A stretch of 64,000 nt of DNA from Pseudonocardiales bacterium (GTDB lineage: Bacteria > Actinomycetota > Actinomycetes > Mycobacteriales > Pseudonocardiaceae): contig JAFATA010000074.1 of NCBI GenBank assembly GCA_019244165.1, positions 21,830-85,829 of the forward strand, written 5' to 3'. The translations under genes were made by a program, and so were the position numbers. Below the pieces are notes generated by a model, which was given only the letters and a program-made list of their open reading frames with translations, searched no databases and was not told where the DNA came from. Of this stretch, positions 8,453 through 17,420 are shown one piece after another (the stretch's first letter is position 1; the number at the start of each line of letters is the position of its first letter).

Positions 8453-9079
8453 GTGACCGAGAGCGCCCGGCGTGCGCGATGGCGCCGGTATTGGGATAAG
8501 CATTCCAAGACCTACGACGGCGAGATGCGTTTCTTCGACCGGGTGCTGTTCGGCGACACCCGGAGTTGGATCTGTCAGCAGGTGGGTGGTGAGGTGCTGG
8601 AGGTCGCCATCGGTACCGGCTTGAACCTGGAGCACTACCCGCCCGAGACCCGGGTGACCGGTATCGAGCTCAGCCCGGACATGCTGGCGATCGCCCGGCG
8701 GCGCGCGGATGACCTCGGCCGTCAGGTCACGCTGCAGGTGGGGGATGCCGAAGCGCTGGAGTTCCCCAGCGCCACCTTCGACACGGTAGTCTGCACCTTC
8801 TCGCTGTGTGCCATCCCCGACCACCGGCGGGCCCTGGCCGAAATGACCCGGGTGCTGCGACCGGGGGGAGTGCTCCTGCTTGCCGACCACGTGGCCAGTT
8901 CGGTCCCGGTGCTGCGGGCCACCCAACGCGTCCTGGAGTGGGTGACGATCCCGCTGGGTGGCGAGCACTTCCGGCGCCGACCTCTGGAGCACGTCCGCGC
9001 CGCAGGGTTCCGGATCGAACGCCACGACCGGTTCGCGGCCGGGACCGTCGAACGGCTCGCCGCCCGTAAGCCCGGTTAA
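8453..9079 (+). CDS. Class I SAM-dependent methyltransferase
   Basis: A 208-residue methyltransferase. Motif I is VLEVAIGTGLNLEHY, an acidic residue follows in VTGIELSPDMLAIAR, then GDAEALEFP and VLRPGGVLLLADHV, the order of the UbiE/Methyltransf_11 family. The GTG at 8453 has GGGAGGTGG just upstream; a longer frame beginning at 8390 runs into the divergent promoter region and has a low-quality N-terminus. Substrate is unknown. The next two genes (dehydrogenase, UbiA prenyltransferase) lie on the same strand with short gaps, so a role in lipoquinone or phospholipid-type methylation is possible but only contextual. Confidence 0.85.
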   Translation: MTESARRARWRRYWDKHSKTYDGEMRFFDRVLFGDTRSWICQQVGGEVLEVAIGTGLNLEHYPPETRVTGIELSPDMLAIARRRADDLGRQVTLQVGDAEALEFPSATFDTVVCTFSLCAIPDHRRALAEMTRVLRPGGVLLLADHVASSVPVLRATQRVLEWVTIPLGGEHFRRRPLEHVRAAGFRIERHDRFAAGTVERLAARKPG

Positions 9080-9109
9080 CCCAACGGCCGGCGATCGGAA
9101 GGAGCCGAC

Positions 9110-9967
9110 GTGACAAGTTCTGTGGCGGTGCTGGGCACCGGGATCATGGGCGCGGGGATGGCCCGCAGCCTGGTGAGGGCGGGCTTGGACGTCACTGTCT
9201 GGAACCGCAGCGCGGACAAGGCCCGGCCGCTGGCCGATGAGGGGGCCAAGGTCGCCGCGGATGCCCCCGGCGCGGTGTCCGGTGCGGACGTGATCGTGAC
9301 GATGCTGTTCGACGGTGACGCGGTTGCCGAGGTGATGGGGCGGGCGCTGGAGGCGACCCGGCAGGACGCGGTGTGGGCCCAGACCAGCACCGTTGGTCTC
9401 GCCGACACCCAGCGGCTTGCCCAGCTCGCCAGCCAGCATGGCCGTGGCTTCATCGACGCGCCCGTGCTGGGCACCAAGCAGCCCGCCGAGCAGGGCGAGC
9501 TGATCGTGCTCGCGGGGGGACCGCGCGAGCTGGAGCCCACCGTGGCGCCGGTGTTCGAGGCGATCGGCAGCAAGACAATCTGGGTCGGCGAGCGGGCCGG
9601 TGACGGGCAGGCGCTCAAGCTCGCGCTCAACTCCTGGGTGTTGTCCATCACCGCTGCCACCGCGCAGGCTATCGCGCTGGCCCGTGACCTCGGAGTGGAC
9701 CCGCAGCTGTTCTTGGATGCCATCCGCGGTGGCGGCACTGACAGCCCGTACGCCCAGCTCAAGGGCAAGGCAATGATCACCGGCGACTTCGCGCCAGCGT
9801 TCGGGCTGGCGGGTGCGGTGAAGGACGCGGAGCTTATCGTCGAGGCGTTGCTGCAAGCCGGTGACGACCCGTCGCTGATGCGGGCAATCCACGACCTCAT
9901 GTCGGTTGCGGCCAGTGCCGGGCACGCGGGCGAGGACATGGCCGCGGTAGTGCACGCCTTCCGTTGA
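9110..9967 (+). CDS. NAD(P)-dependent beta-hydroxyacid dehydrogenase (HIBADH family)
   Basis: A 285-residue protein with an N-terminal Rossmann motif VLGTGIMGAGMARSL, the VTVWNRS continuation, and a C-terminal helical domain with GDGQALKLALNSW, containing the family's catalytic lysine (K in ALKLALN). This is the 3-hydroxyisobutyrate dehydrogenase/6-phosphogluconate dehydrogenase-like superfamily, which includes succinic semialdehyde and glyoxylate reductases and imine reductases. GTG at 9110 follows a good GGAAGGAG. The stop overlaps a possible TTG start of the next gene. Confidence 0.88.
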   Translation: MTSSVAVLGTGIMGAGMARSLVRAGLDVTVWNRSADKARPLADEGAKVAADAPGAVSGADVIVTMLFDGDAVAEVMGRALEATRQDAVWAQTSTVGLADTQRLAQLASQHGRGFIDAPVLGTKQPAEQGELIVLAGGPRELEPTVAPVFEAIGSKTIWVGERAGDGQALKLALNSWVLSITAATAQAIALARDLGVDPQLFLDAIRGGGTDSPYAQLKGKAMITGDFAPAFGLAGAVKDAELIVEALLQAGDDPSLMRAIHDLMSVAASAGHAGEDMAAVVHAFR

Positions 9968-11004
9968 CCCACCCGGCAGGAGCCGTCAGGCTCGACGGTG
10001 TGACCGATGCTGCGGCTCGTTCTCGGGTGCGCGCCTGGCGCTACGCCCTGAGCACGTCTAACCCACCCGATGGTCCGATCGACGCGGTGACCCGCTGGAT
10101 CGTGATCTCCCGCGCGGCCGTGCTGCCGATGACCCTGGTCGCCGGTCTGGTAGCCGCGCTGCTCGCCGCCCGCGCGCCCGCCTTCGACTGGCGCTGGCTC
10201 GTCCTGGCCATCATCGGGATCACCCTCGCGCACCTGGCCAACAACCTGATGAACGACCTCTATGACACCAGCGCCGGTTCGGACACCGCGAGCTACCCCC
10301 GGGCGCTGTATGCCCCGCACCCGATCCTTTCCGGGCTGGTCACCCGCCGGGCGCTGGTGGTGTCGGTGCTGGTCATCAACGCTGCCGACCTGGCGATCCT
10401 GGTCGTGCTCGCCCTGGCGCGGGGGTGGCCCGTGGTGGCGTTCGCGCTGGCCGGGTTCGTGCTGTCGGTGGCCTACACCGCACCGCCGCTGCGGCTGAAG
10501 AAGCACGGGCTGGGAGAGGCGGACGTGCTGGTGGTGTGGGGACCGCTGATGGTCGGTGGCACCTACTACGCGGCGGTGGGATCGATCACCTGGCAGGTGC
10601 TGCTGGCGTCGCTGCCCTATGCGTTGCTGTGCACGTCGGTGCTCATGGGCAAGCATACCGACAAGATCCCCTACGACGAGCCGTTGGGCATCCGCACGCT
10701 GCCGGTGTTGCTGGGTGAGCGGCGGGCCCGGGGTGCGACGCTGGCCCTGATGGCAGGCTTTTACCTGCTCATCGTAGTCTGCGTGCTCCTCGGCGCGTTG
10801 AGCTGGCCGGCGCTGCTCGCCCTCGGCGGGCTCTACCGGCTGGTCACCGTGTGGCCGTGGTTCCGCCAGGGCCGCCCAGCGCAGCCGCCACGCCCAGTGC
10901 CGGTGTGGCCCTTGTGGTTCGCAGCGTTGGCGTTCGTGCACCTGCGCCTCGCCGGCCCGTTGCTCGTCCTCGGTCTGGCTGTGGCCGCCTTCGCGGGAAT
11001 CTGA
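9964..11004 (+). CDS. UbiA-family prenyltransferase (MenA-like)
   Basis: A polytopic protein of up to 346 residues. The first Asp-rich motif is NNLMNDLYDTSAGSD and the second cytoplasmic motif region contains HTDKIPYDEPLG, both placed as in UbiA/MenA aromatic prenyltransferases. Unlike classical MenA, the first motif is followed by ASYPRALYAPHPILSG, a variant seen in UbiA-like proteins of uncertain substrate. The TTG at 9964 overlaps the previous stop; an internal GTG at 10000 is the other candidate, with neither start having an ideal Shine-Dalgarno. Context with a methyltransferase and dehydrogenase hints at lipid or quinone modification. Confidence 0.8.
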   Translation: MTHPAGAVRLDGVTDAAARSRVRAWRYALSTSNPPDGPIDAVTRWIVISRAAVLPMTLVAGLVAALLAARAPAFDWRWLVLAIIGITLAHLANNLMNDLYDTSAGSDTASYPRALYAPHPILSGLVTRRALVVSVLVINAADLAILVVLALARGWPVVAFALAGFVLSVAYTAPPLRLKKHGLGEADVLVVWGPLMVGGTYYAAVGSITWQVLLASLPYALLCTSVLMGKHTDKIPYDEPLGIRTLPVLLGERRARGATLALMAGFYLLIVVCVLLGALSWPALLALGGLYRLVTVWPWFRQGRPAQPPRPVPVWPLWFAALAFVHLRLAGPLLVLGLAVAAFAGI

Positions 11005-11033
11005 TCACGATGCCGGTCACGGGCAAGGGCCGA

Positions 11034-11813
11034 TCAGGGCTTGTTCAGCCGTCCGGCGATGCTGCGGAGCACCGGACGCGGACTCACCCGTAGCGACTCT
11101 TGGGAGATCTTGTTCCACAGGCCGGGGATCGCGATCGTCTTGCCCTTCATCATCGCGCGGTAGCCATACCGTGCCACCGAGGCCGCGTCTGCGGAGCTGC
11201 GGAACAGGGCCGCGTTCTGCATCTTGGCCACCTGCGCGAACTCGGTCGCCGTCGCGCCCGGGCAGAGCACCGTGGCCGTGACGCCCGTGCCGCGCAGCTC
11301 GTAGCTGAGCGCCTCGGTGAAGTTGAGCACGTAGGCCTTGGAGGCGTAGTACGTCGCCATGAACGGTCCCGGCAGGAAGCCCGCCAACGAGCCGACGTTG
11401 AGGATGCGGCCACTGCGACGCGCGAGCATCGCCGGCAGGAACAGGCCCGTCAGGTGGGTGAGCGCCTTGACGTTGAGCTCGATCAGGTCCAGCTCGCGGG
11501 CAAGGTCCAGCTCGGCGAAGGCCCCGGCGGTTCCGAACCCGGCGTCGTTGACGAGGAACTCCACCTCGATGCCGGTCCGCACGACCTCCTCGTGCAGGTG
11601 CAGCGTGGCTTTCGGGTCAGTCAGATCGGCGGCGAGGACGGTCGTGCGGATCCCGTACACCTGGCGCAGCTCGGTGGCCACCTGATCGAGCTTGCCCTGC
11701 CGGCGGGCGACGAGCACGAGATCGTGGCCATCCTGGGCGAACAGCCGCGCGAAATGCGTGCCGAGCCCAGCTGAGGCGCCGGTGACCAGAGCTGTCTGTG
11801 CGGTGCGTGGCAT
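11034..11813 (-). CDS. Short-chain dehydrogenase/reductase (SDR)
   Basis: A 259-residue classical-type SDR: TGASAGLG cofactor motif at the N-terminus, NDAGFG (in place of NNAG), an active-site serine in NVGSLAGF, and YYASK with the catalytic Tyr and Lys. The C-terminal part with ALSYELRGTGVTATVLCPG is typical of the DltE/YqjQ-like subgroup. Substrate unknown. It converges on the prenyltransferase gene (29 bp gap) and is followed upstream by an unrelated hypothetical on the same strand. Confidence 0.9.
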   Translation of the reverse strand: MPRTAQTALVTGASAGLGTHFARLFAQDGHDLVLVARRQGKLDQVATELRQVYGIRTTVLAADLTDPKATLHLHEEVVRTGIEVEFLVNDAGFGTAGAFAELDLARELDLIELNVKALTHLTGLFLPAMLARRSGRILNVGSLAGFLPGPFMATYYASKAYVLNFTEALSYELRGTGVTATVLCPGATATEFAQVAKMQNAALFRSSADAASVARYGYRAMMKGKTIAIPGLWNKISQESLRVSPRPVLRSIAGRLNKP

Positions 11814-11840
11814 ATCGACTTCCTCCTGTGTGGACCTCGC

Positions 11841-12308
11841 CTACCGATCACTGTCCGGCAGGGCTTCACGCACCCGCCGGATCGCCTCCGCGTTGGCTTG
11901 CGGATCCCGGCTCAGGGCCTGCACCTCAGAGACGATGCGCTCGATGTGCTCGAGCGCCGCCTGCTCCTTGGCCGCCTCGACCCGTTCGGTGAGCTCGTGG
12001 AGCTGATCCAGCACGTGGATGTCCGCCTCGCTCAGGCCGCGCCGGGACTGCCGCCCGGCGAGCACGTCGACGGCCTCGATGAGCCAGCCGAGTTGGCGGC
12101 CGTAGCTGGCCACCTGGGTGATGATGCGCTGCTCCAACGCCGGGTCGCCCGAGCGGGTGGCGTTGATGTTGAGCAGGCCGAGCTGGCCGCCGATCGAGGG
12201 CGCGATGTCCTGGGTCACGTCACCGGACAGCGGTGCCCGGATACCGAACATCGACAGCCACGCTTGCCACGGGGTCAGCGGCTGCGAGCCGCAGCGATCG
12301 TCGGGCAT
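11841..12308 (-). CDS. Hypothetical helical protein
   Basis: A 155-residue soluble protein. The second half is strongly alpha-helical with a likely coiled coil (HELTERVEAAKEQAALEHIE). I recognise no family. A short N-terminal section contains WQAWLSMFGI. It precedes the SDR gene by 27 bp on the same strand and diverges from the DUF427 gene, so the 127-bp gap at 12309-12435 should carry two promoters. Confidence 0.55.
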   Translation of the reverse strand: MPDDRCGSQPLTPWQAWLSMFGIRAPLSGDVTQDIAPSIGGQLGLLNINATRSGDPALEQRIITQVASYGRQLGWLIEAVDVLAGRQSRRGLSEADIHVLDQLHELTERVEAAKEQAALEHIERIVSEVQALSRDPQANAEAIRRVREALPDSDR

Positions 12309-12435
12309 GGTTGCGCACTCCCTGGAGTTCTCGACCTCTGCCAGTATCTTCTCTCATCTCACGATCAATACGGTGGCACCCGGCGGTACGCAAGGGGATT
12401 GACGGATCCCGGCAGCGGCGAGCACCCTCAGCGGC

Positions 12436-13287
12436 ATGGCTGTCTGCCTCGCCTCAGTCGTCTCGTCCGCACTGCCCGATCTGCGGTACCAGCCGACTCC
12501 GAAACGGGTTCGAGTGCGCGTCGCTGGTACGCCGGTGGCCGACACCACCCAGGCCGTGCTGGTGTGGGAGCCGCATCGGGTGGTGCCGCAGTATGCGGTC
12601 CCGATCGAGGACGTCCTCGCGCAGCTTGTCCCGCAACGGCCGGGTGACGACGTCATCAGCGGCGGAGTCGAGAAGCACCGGGCCGACGGGCCAATGGTGC
12701 TTACCCCCTCGACGGGCTTCAGCGTGCACACCAGCGACGGCGATGTGTTCACCGTTCGCACCGCGGAGCACGAATGCCCCGGAGCTGCTTTCCAGCCCCA
12801 CGATCCTGATCTAGCGGGTTACGTTGTCCTCGATTTCAATGCGTTTGACGAATGGTTAGAAGAGGATGAAATCATTCTCGGGCACCCGCGCGACCCGTTC
12901 AAGCGGATTGATATCCGGCAGAGTTCGCGAACGGTACGCATCGAGCGCGACGGGGTGGTGCTCGCGGAGAGTAGCAGGCCCATTCTGCTTTTCGAGACCT
13001 CTCTGCCGGTGCGGTTTTACCTACCGCCCGCCGATGTACGCACCGATCTCCTGCACCCCAGCGACACCACCACCGTCTGTGCCTACAAGGGTGTCGCGTC
13101 CTACTGGTCGCTGCCGGGTGCTGCGGGCGCGAACGCTATTGCCGACATCGTCTGGAGCTATCCCCGGCCGCTGCCCGACGCTGTGCCGATCACCGGCATG
13201 CTGTGCTTCTTCGACGAGCGAGTGGACGTCATGCTCGGTGGAGTTCGCCGCGAGCGCCCCAACAGTCCCTGGGCCAATCAGCCCTGA
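12436..13287 (+). CDS. Tandem DUF427 domain protein
   Basis: A 283-residue protein with two DUF427-like units. The C-terminal unit (about residues 155-265) is canonical: VRIERDGVVLAES, RFYLPPADVRTDLL, then CAYKGVASYW. The N-terminal unit (about 20-120) keeps VRVAGTPVADTTQAVLVWE and a VPQYAVPIEDV segment. DUF427 is a small beta-rich domain of unknown biochemical function common in actinobacteria. The stop codon lies inside a 14-bp tandem repeat, so the C-terminal NSPWANQP tail is repeat-derived. Confidence 0.88.
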   Translation: MAVCLASVVSSALPDLRYQPTPKRVRVRVAGTPVADTTQAVLVWEPHRVVPQYAVPIEDVLAQLVPQRPGDDVISGGVEKHRADGPMVLTPSTGFSVHTSDGDVFTVRTAEHECPGAAFQPHDPDLAGYVVLDFNAFDEWLEEDEIILGHPRDPFKRIDIRQSSRTVRIERDGVVLAESSRPILLFETSLPVRFYLPPADVRTDLLHPSDTTTVCAYKGVASYWSLPGAAGANAIADIVWSYPRPLPDAVPITGMLCFFDERVDVMLGGVRRERPNSPWANQP

Positions 13288-13324
13288 GTCAATCAGCCTG
13301 GGCCAATCAGCCTGGGCCAATCAG
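13268..13324 (+). repeat. 14-bp tandem repeat, about four copies, spanning the DUF427 stop codon
   Basis: Units of CCTGGGCCAATCAG recur at 13268, 13283, 13297 and 13311, the second copy carrying two changes that create the TGA stop. Copy-number or point change here would extend or shorten the DUF427 protein. Confidence 0.88.
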
Positions 13325-13341
13325 CACCGCAGCGTGAGCCG

Positions 13342-13785
13342 TTAGTCACCGGCCGCCGTTAGCCTCGACAGCTCTTCCGCCATCGTAATTGTGTGACAAA
13401 ATGTATCGATCGATACCTCTCTGTCGCCGAGGTTCTTGAGCGCCTGGACCGTCACAGGGTCCCGCAGGGAGACGCCCAGATCCTCGGCCCAACTCAGTGC
13501 TGACCTGGAATCGGTCATGCTGGCCATCATCCGGTTCCGGTCGTGCTCCGTCCGCGTCGCTTTCACCGACTGCTGGGTAGAGCGGATGTGGGCTGGCAGA
13601 CGGAAGTCATCAACGACTCGGAGCTGTTTGGGATCAGTCTTGAGCCAGCGGGCAAGGGCGTCCCGGATGCTGTTTCGAGCCTGTGCCAAACTGGTACACC
13701 GGCGGTGAACACGAGGTTCTTCGGCGATCCCCACCACCCAGGCTTCGCCGTCTCGTTCGTATACCGCGGTGTAGGTCTCGCTCAC
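13342..13785 (-). CDS. Orphan HicB-like antitoxin-fold protein
   Basis: A 147-residue protein from GTG at 13785. Residues 1-45 (SETYTAVYERDGEAWVVGI followed by RNSIRDALARWL) match the HicB partial-RNase-H antitoxin fold. The remainder is an unassigned basic region and a helical tail. No HicA-like double-stranded RNA-binding toxin is encoded on either side, so it is an orphan or has another role. A longer N-terminus of 12 residues from ATG at 13821 is possible but looks non-native. Confidence 0.6.
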   Translation of the reverse strand: MSETYTAVYERDGEAWVVGIAEEPRVHRRCTSLAQARNSIRDALARWLKTDPKQLRVVDDFRLPAHIRSTQQSVKATRTEHDRNRMMASMTDSRSALSWAEDLGVSLRDPVTVQALKNLGDREVSIDTFCHTITMAEELSRLTAAGD

Positions 13786-13965
13786 GCCACGAAGACTACC
13801 CGCACGCCCACCGCACCCCAAGACGTCCAGGAGCGCGTTGCGCCGTCCGAGTGACCACTGGGCGTGGCGAGCCGGGTACGCTCCGGAAACGCTGGCATGG
13901 TCTACTCACTACCCACCGGGCAACCGCCCGGCATCGAACCATGATCGAATCCCCAGGGGGTTGCG

Positions 13966-14226
13966 ATGATTGCGTTGACCGTGGTCGCCCAGGGAGCCGA
14001 GCTTGACACGCATAACCTGCGCGCCTGGATTTTGGACAACATCCTGCCACTGCTGCTGCTGGCGGTGGCGGTTCTGCTGCTGTGGCTAGGGGGGGGCAAG
14101 GGAGACAACGCCGGGGTGATGCGACGGGTCGCAGGCGTGATCATCGCGTTGGGTGTCATCGGGCTGGCGGTGTCCGGCACAGGGACGGACCTCGGAAAGT
14201 GGATCGCCCATCTGTTCAGCGCCTAA
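13966..14226 (+). CDS. Small membrane protein heading the type IV secretion-like operon
   Basis: An 86-residue protein with two hydrophobic helices (about 25-43 and 55-73) and a short soluble N-terminus. Size and topology resemble VirB2/VirB3-type or pilin-like small components in conjugation operons, but I see no diagnostic motif. It is 19 bp ahead of the PrgI-like gene on the same strand, so it probably belongs to the operon. Confidence 0.6.
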   Translation: MIALTVVAQGAELDTHNLRAWILDNILPLLLLAVAVLLLWLGGGKGDNAGVMRRVAGVIIALGVIGLAVSGTGTDLGKWIAHLFSA

Positions 14227-14245
14227 GTGAGGAGTTGATGCGGCG

Positions 14246-14695
14246 TTGCGGATCCGCACTGACGACGATGTGTACCGGGTAGACGCGGTATGGCTCGGCC
14301 CACCCAAGGCGACGTTCCCGTGGCGCGCCCGGTACGTGGCCTGGGGCGTCGGGATCGTGCTGTTTCTCGTCGTGCTCGCCATCGAGCGTCAGCTGGGCAT
14401 CGGTTTCAGCTTCTTTTCGACCGCCTGGGGGCTGCTCATCACCATCTTCCTCACCCGGTTCATCGGCGCCCGGATCAGCCACGAACGCCCGTTGACCGCT
14501 GTTGTCGTGATGTGGGTCCGCGAGCTCACCGCACCTCGGAAGGTGACTGCACTCCGCGCTGGTGCCGCCAGCGCGGCGCGGGTCCGGGTCGAACGCGACC
14601 GCCCTCGACCTGGCCAGCGGTCGAGCCGTCGCTGGGGCCGTCGCAGGAAGGAGCGCGCAGGTGTTCGGGCTCCGGCGTCCCCCCCACCACAGTGA
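14246..14695 (+). CDS. PrgI/VirB3-like membrane component of the T4SS-like operon
   Basis: A 149-residue protein with two adjacent helices (about 30-48 and 52-70) and a basic, disordered C-terminus. Position directly ahead of the VirB4-like ATPase and the two-helix hairpin are those of VirB3/PrgI-like proteins, which dock to VirB4. Start is TTG at 14246 with GGAG 11 bases upstream; a nearby ATG (14238) is in a frame that stops quickly. Its last 35 nt overlap the ATPase gene in another frame. Confidence 0.6.
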   Translation: MRIRTDDDVYRVDAVWLGPPKATFPWRARYVAWGVGIVLFLVVLAIERQLGIGFSFFSTAWGLLITIFLTRFIGARISHERPLTAVVVMWVRELTAPRKVTALRAGAASAARVRVERDRPRPGQRSSRRWGRRRKERAGVRAPASPPPQ

Positions 14696-17420
14696 CCGCG
14701 ACCAGCACTCCGGGCAGGACGGTCCCGAGTCGGTTCTCGCCACGCCCCCTGCTTGGAGTGGTTCCCACCGGCGCAGTGATTCCCACCGGCGCGGCCACAA
14801 GCTTCCCGGTGAGGCCGTGGCTCCGGCCTATACCCCCTCCATCGCGGTGCGCTCGATCGACGGGCACCTGGTGCGCAACGGGCAAGAGGTCTACGCCTGG
14901 TACCGGTTGGCGTCGCAGCGCTGGTCGTTCCGCTCGGACTCGCAACGTCAGGACCTGATCCACGCCATCGCTGGCCAGTACGCGGAGCTGCAGGGCAGGT
15001 GGATGCACCTGCGGGTGACCGCTCGTCCCTACCCGATCCGGATGTGGGCCGAGGCGCACGTGCGCAACGCGGTGGGGCGGCTGCCCGACACCCCCGGTGC
15101 GCCGTCCTTCGACGATTACATGATCGGCGAGCAGCAACAACTCCTCGGGCACTCGATGGCCGAGAAGGAGGTCTACCTCGGCGTGCAGGTGCAGACCCGC
15201 TCCCTGGTGGATCGGGTCGTGGAACAGGCCGCGCCGGTACTGCGGTGGGTGTTCCCCACCGCCGTGGACGCCGAGCTGGTCGCGATCGACGCCGAGGTCG
15301 AGCACCTGGACGGCGTGGTCGGCGTCACCGGGCTGGAGGGTCGGCCGGTGACCGCGGAGGAGATGTCCTGGTTGATGCACCGCTCGTGCTCGCTGGGACT
15401 GCCCGCGCCGCGCAACCTTCCTGCAGCGCCCAGCGCCACCTGGGAGCCCGAGGACCTGGCCAGTTTCACCGACGCGGCCGACTTCTACGCCGAGCCCTAC
15501 GCGCCCACCCTCACGGTCCGCGGTCGTACCGGCTCCAACGCCGGGATTGCCCGGCACGTCGTGGTGCTCACCGTGGGCCAGATGCACGGACTGCAGATCC
15601 CAGAGATCGACGATCCCTGGGTGCAGCGCTCGGACCGCCTGCCGGCCGCGGTCGAATGGTCAGCACGCATCTATGTGCGCCGCCCCGAGGAGGTGGCTGG
15701 CGAGCTGCAGCGGCAGATGAACAAGGTGCGTTCCCAGGTGCGGCACTACACCGACGAGCACGACCTCGAGCCGCCGCAGAGCCTGGTCCGGCAGGCCACC
15801 CGGGTGCTGGAGATCGACGACGAGATGACCTCGGGCTTCACCGCGCTGGGCACCCGGGTGCGGTCGTGGTGGCGGGTCGCGGTCTCGGGGCCCACGGAGC
15901 GGGACGCGCTGCGGTTGGCCCAGCAGCTACTTGATCTTTACAAGCCCAAGATTGCCATCGAGCATCCGGAGGCGCAGTACGCGCTGGCCCGCGAGTTCAT
16001 CCCGGGCGAGCCGCTGTCCTCGAGTGCCTACCTCCGCCGCGGTTCGGTGATTTGGGCGGCGTCCGCGGTGCCCACCGCCACCGCGGAAGTGGGGGACCGG
16101 CGCGGCATCTTGCTCGGCGAGACGTGCACTGCTACCCGGCGCCCGGTCGCCTGGGACCCGTGGATGGCCCAGGAGATCCGGGACTCCTCCGGGTTGACCG
16201 CGCTGGTGGCCGGGCTCGGTGGGGGAAAGTCCTTCCTGGGCGGCGGCATCGTGTACAAGACGCTGCGTTCCGGTGCGTACTGGACCTTGCTGGACCCCTC
16301 CGGCCCACTGGCCAAGCTGTGTGAGCTGCCCGAGCTCCGCCCCTACGCCCGGCCGATCAACCTGCTCAACGCCCAGCCTGGCATCCTCAACCCCTACCGG
16401 GTGGTCGCCGAGCCCGAGCTGGCGCACTTCCTGGATGAGGAGCACCCGGAGCGGGCCTGGCGGCGGGAAAAGGCGCTGGCTGCCGCCACCCGGCGCCGGC
16501 TGGTGCTCGACGTGCTCACCGGGGTGCTGCCCTTCGAGGTCGCCCGGATGGCGAAGACCCGCATCGTGCTGCTCCGTGCGGTTCGTACGGTGGGCGGGCG
16601 GCCTGAGGCGCATCCGGGGCAGGTGTTCGAGACGCTGCGCCGTGATCCTTCCGAGCATCATGAGCACGCCATCGTGGTCGCCGATTTCCTGGATGAGATG
16701 CGCGAGCGGATGTCACTGCTCATCCCGGAGAAGGGTGCCGACCCCTACACCGAAGTGCGCGACGACCGGCTCACCGTGCTCACCATGGCCGGGCTGCCCC
16801 TGCCCAAGGACAACGTTGACCGAGAGCACTGGAATGATAACGAGGCGCTCGGAGTGGAGCTGCTCAACCTCGCGGCCTGGCTGACCCAGCGGTCGATCTA
16901 CGAGCGTCCTCGCGACCAGCGCAAGGGGGTCTGGATCGACGAGGCGTTCTTCCTGTCCGAGGTCCCGACCGGCCGGGTGCTGATGAACCGCTTCGCCCGG
17001 GACTCCCGCAAGTGGAACGTGCGGGTCCTGCTGTCGTCGCAGATCCCGGCTGACTTTCTCAAGATCCAGGGCTTCGTGTCGCTGCTGGACTCGGTCTTCG
17101 TCGGGAGGCTGGACGACACACCCGCGCAGTCCGATGCGCTGCGACTGCTCAAGGTTCCCATCGGGGTGGGATATGAGCAGGTGGTGGCCTCGCTGGGGCA
17201 CCGCCCCGGAGGGGAGCGGGGGGCCACGGAACGCGACCGGGCGCCTCGGCAGTTCATCTTCGCTGACGGCGCTGGCGGGGTGGAACGAGTGCGAGTGGAC
17301 TTCTCCGGCGCCCATCTGGAGCACCTGTGTGCCGCGCTGGACACCACTCCGGATGCCCTGCGGGGCGAGCCGCTGGGGGCTGAGCTGCCTCCGGCGGCGC
17401 CGGTCGGGGCGAGAGCATGA
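14661..17420 (+). CDS. VirB4/TraC-like conjugation ATPase
   Basis: A 919-residue ATPase. The N-terminal half is a VirB4-like domain without an NTPase motif; the C-terminal half has Walker A GLGGGKSF at about residue 517 and Walker B VWIDEAFF at about residue 755, followed by a sensor-like LLSSQIPADF. VirB4 ATPases energise substrate transfer and pilus assembly at the inner membrane. GTG at 14661 has AAGGAG 8 bases upstream, giving a 35-nt overlap with the preceding gene. The stop overlaps the next start (ATGA). No VirD4-type coupling ATPase or relaxase is encoded in this operon. Confidence 0.88.
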   Translation: MFGLRRPPHHSDRDQHSGQDGPESVLATPPAWSGSHRRSDSHRRGHKLPGEAVAPAYTPSIAVRSIDGHLVRNGQEVYAWYRLASQRWSFRSDSQRQDLIHAIAGQYAELQGRWMHLRVTARPYPIRMWAEAHVRNAVGRLPDTPGAPSFDDYMIGEQQQLLGHSMAEKEVYLGVQVQTRSLVDRVVEQAAPVLRWVFPTAVDAELVAIDAEVEHLDGVVGVTGLEGRPVTAEEMSWLMHRSCSLGLPAPRNLPAAPSATWEPEDLASFTDAADFYAEPYAPTLTVRGRTGSNAGIARHVVVLTVGQMHGLQIPEIDDPWVQRSDRLPAAVEWSARIYVRRPEEVAGELQRQMNKVRSQVRHYTDEHDLEPPQSLVRQATRVLEIDDEMTSGFTALGTRVRSWWRVAVSGPTERDALRLAQQLLDLYKPKIAIEHPEAQYALAREFIPGEPLSSSAYLRRGSVIWAASAVPTATAEVGDRRGILLGETCTATRRPVAWDPWMAQEIRDSSGLTALVAGLGGGKSFLGGGIVYKTLRSGAYWTLLDPSGPLAKLCELPELRPYARPINLLNAQPGILNPYRVVAEPELAHFLDEEHPERAWRREKALAAATRRRLVLDVLTGVLPFEVARMAKTRIVLLRAVRTVGGRPEAHPGQVFETLRRDPSEHHEHAIVVADFLDEMRERMSLLIPEKGADPYTEVRDDRLTVLTMAGLPLPKDNVDREHWNDNEALGVELLNLAAWLTQRSIYERPRDQRKGVWIDEAFFLSEVPTGRVLMNRFARDSRKWNVRVLLSSQIPADFLKIQGFVSLLDSVFVGRLDDTPAQSDALRLLKVPIGVGYEQVVASLGHRPGGERGATERDRAPRQFIFADGAGGVERVRVDFSGAHLEHLCAALDTTPDALRGEPLGAELPPAAPVGARA

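Noticed and set aside
8378..10941. Very long minus-strand open frames opposite the methyltransferase, dehydrogenase and prenyltransferase genes
   Set aside because: They are His/Gln/Arg-rich shadows caused by high GC third positions, with the opposite strand coding for recognisable proteins.
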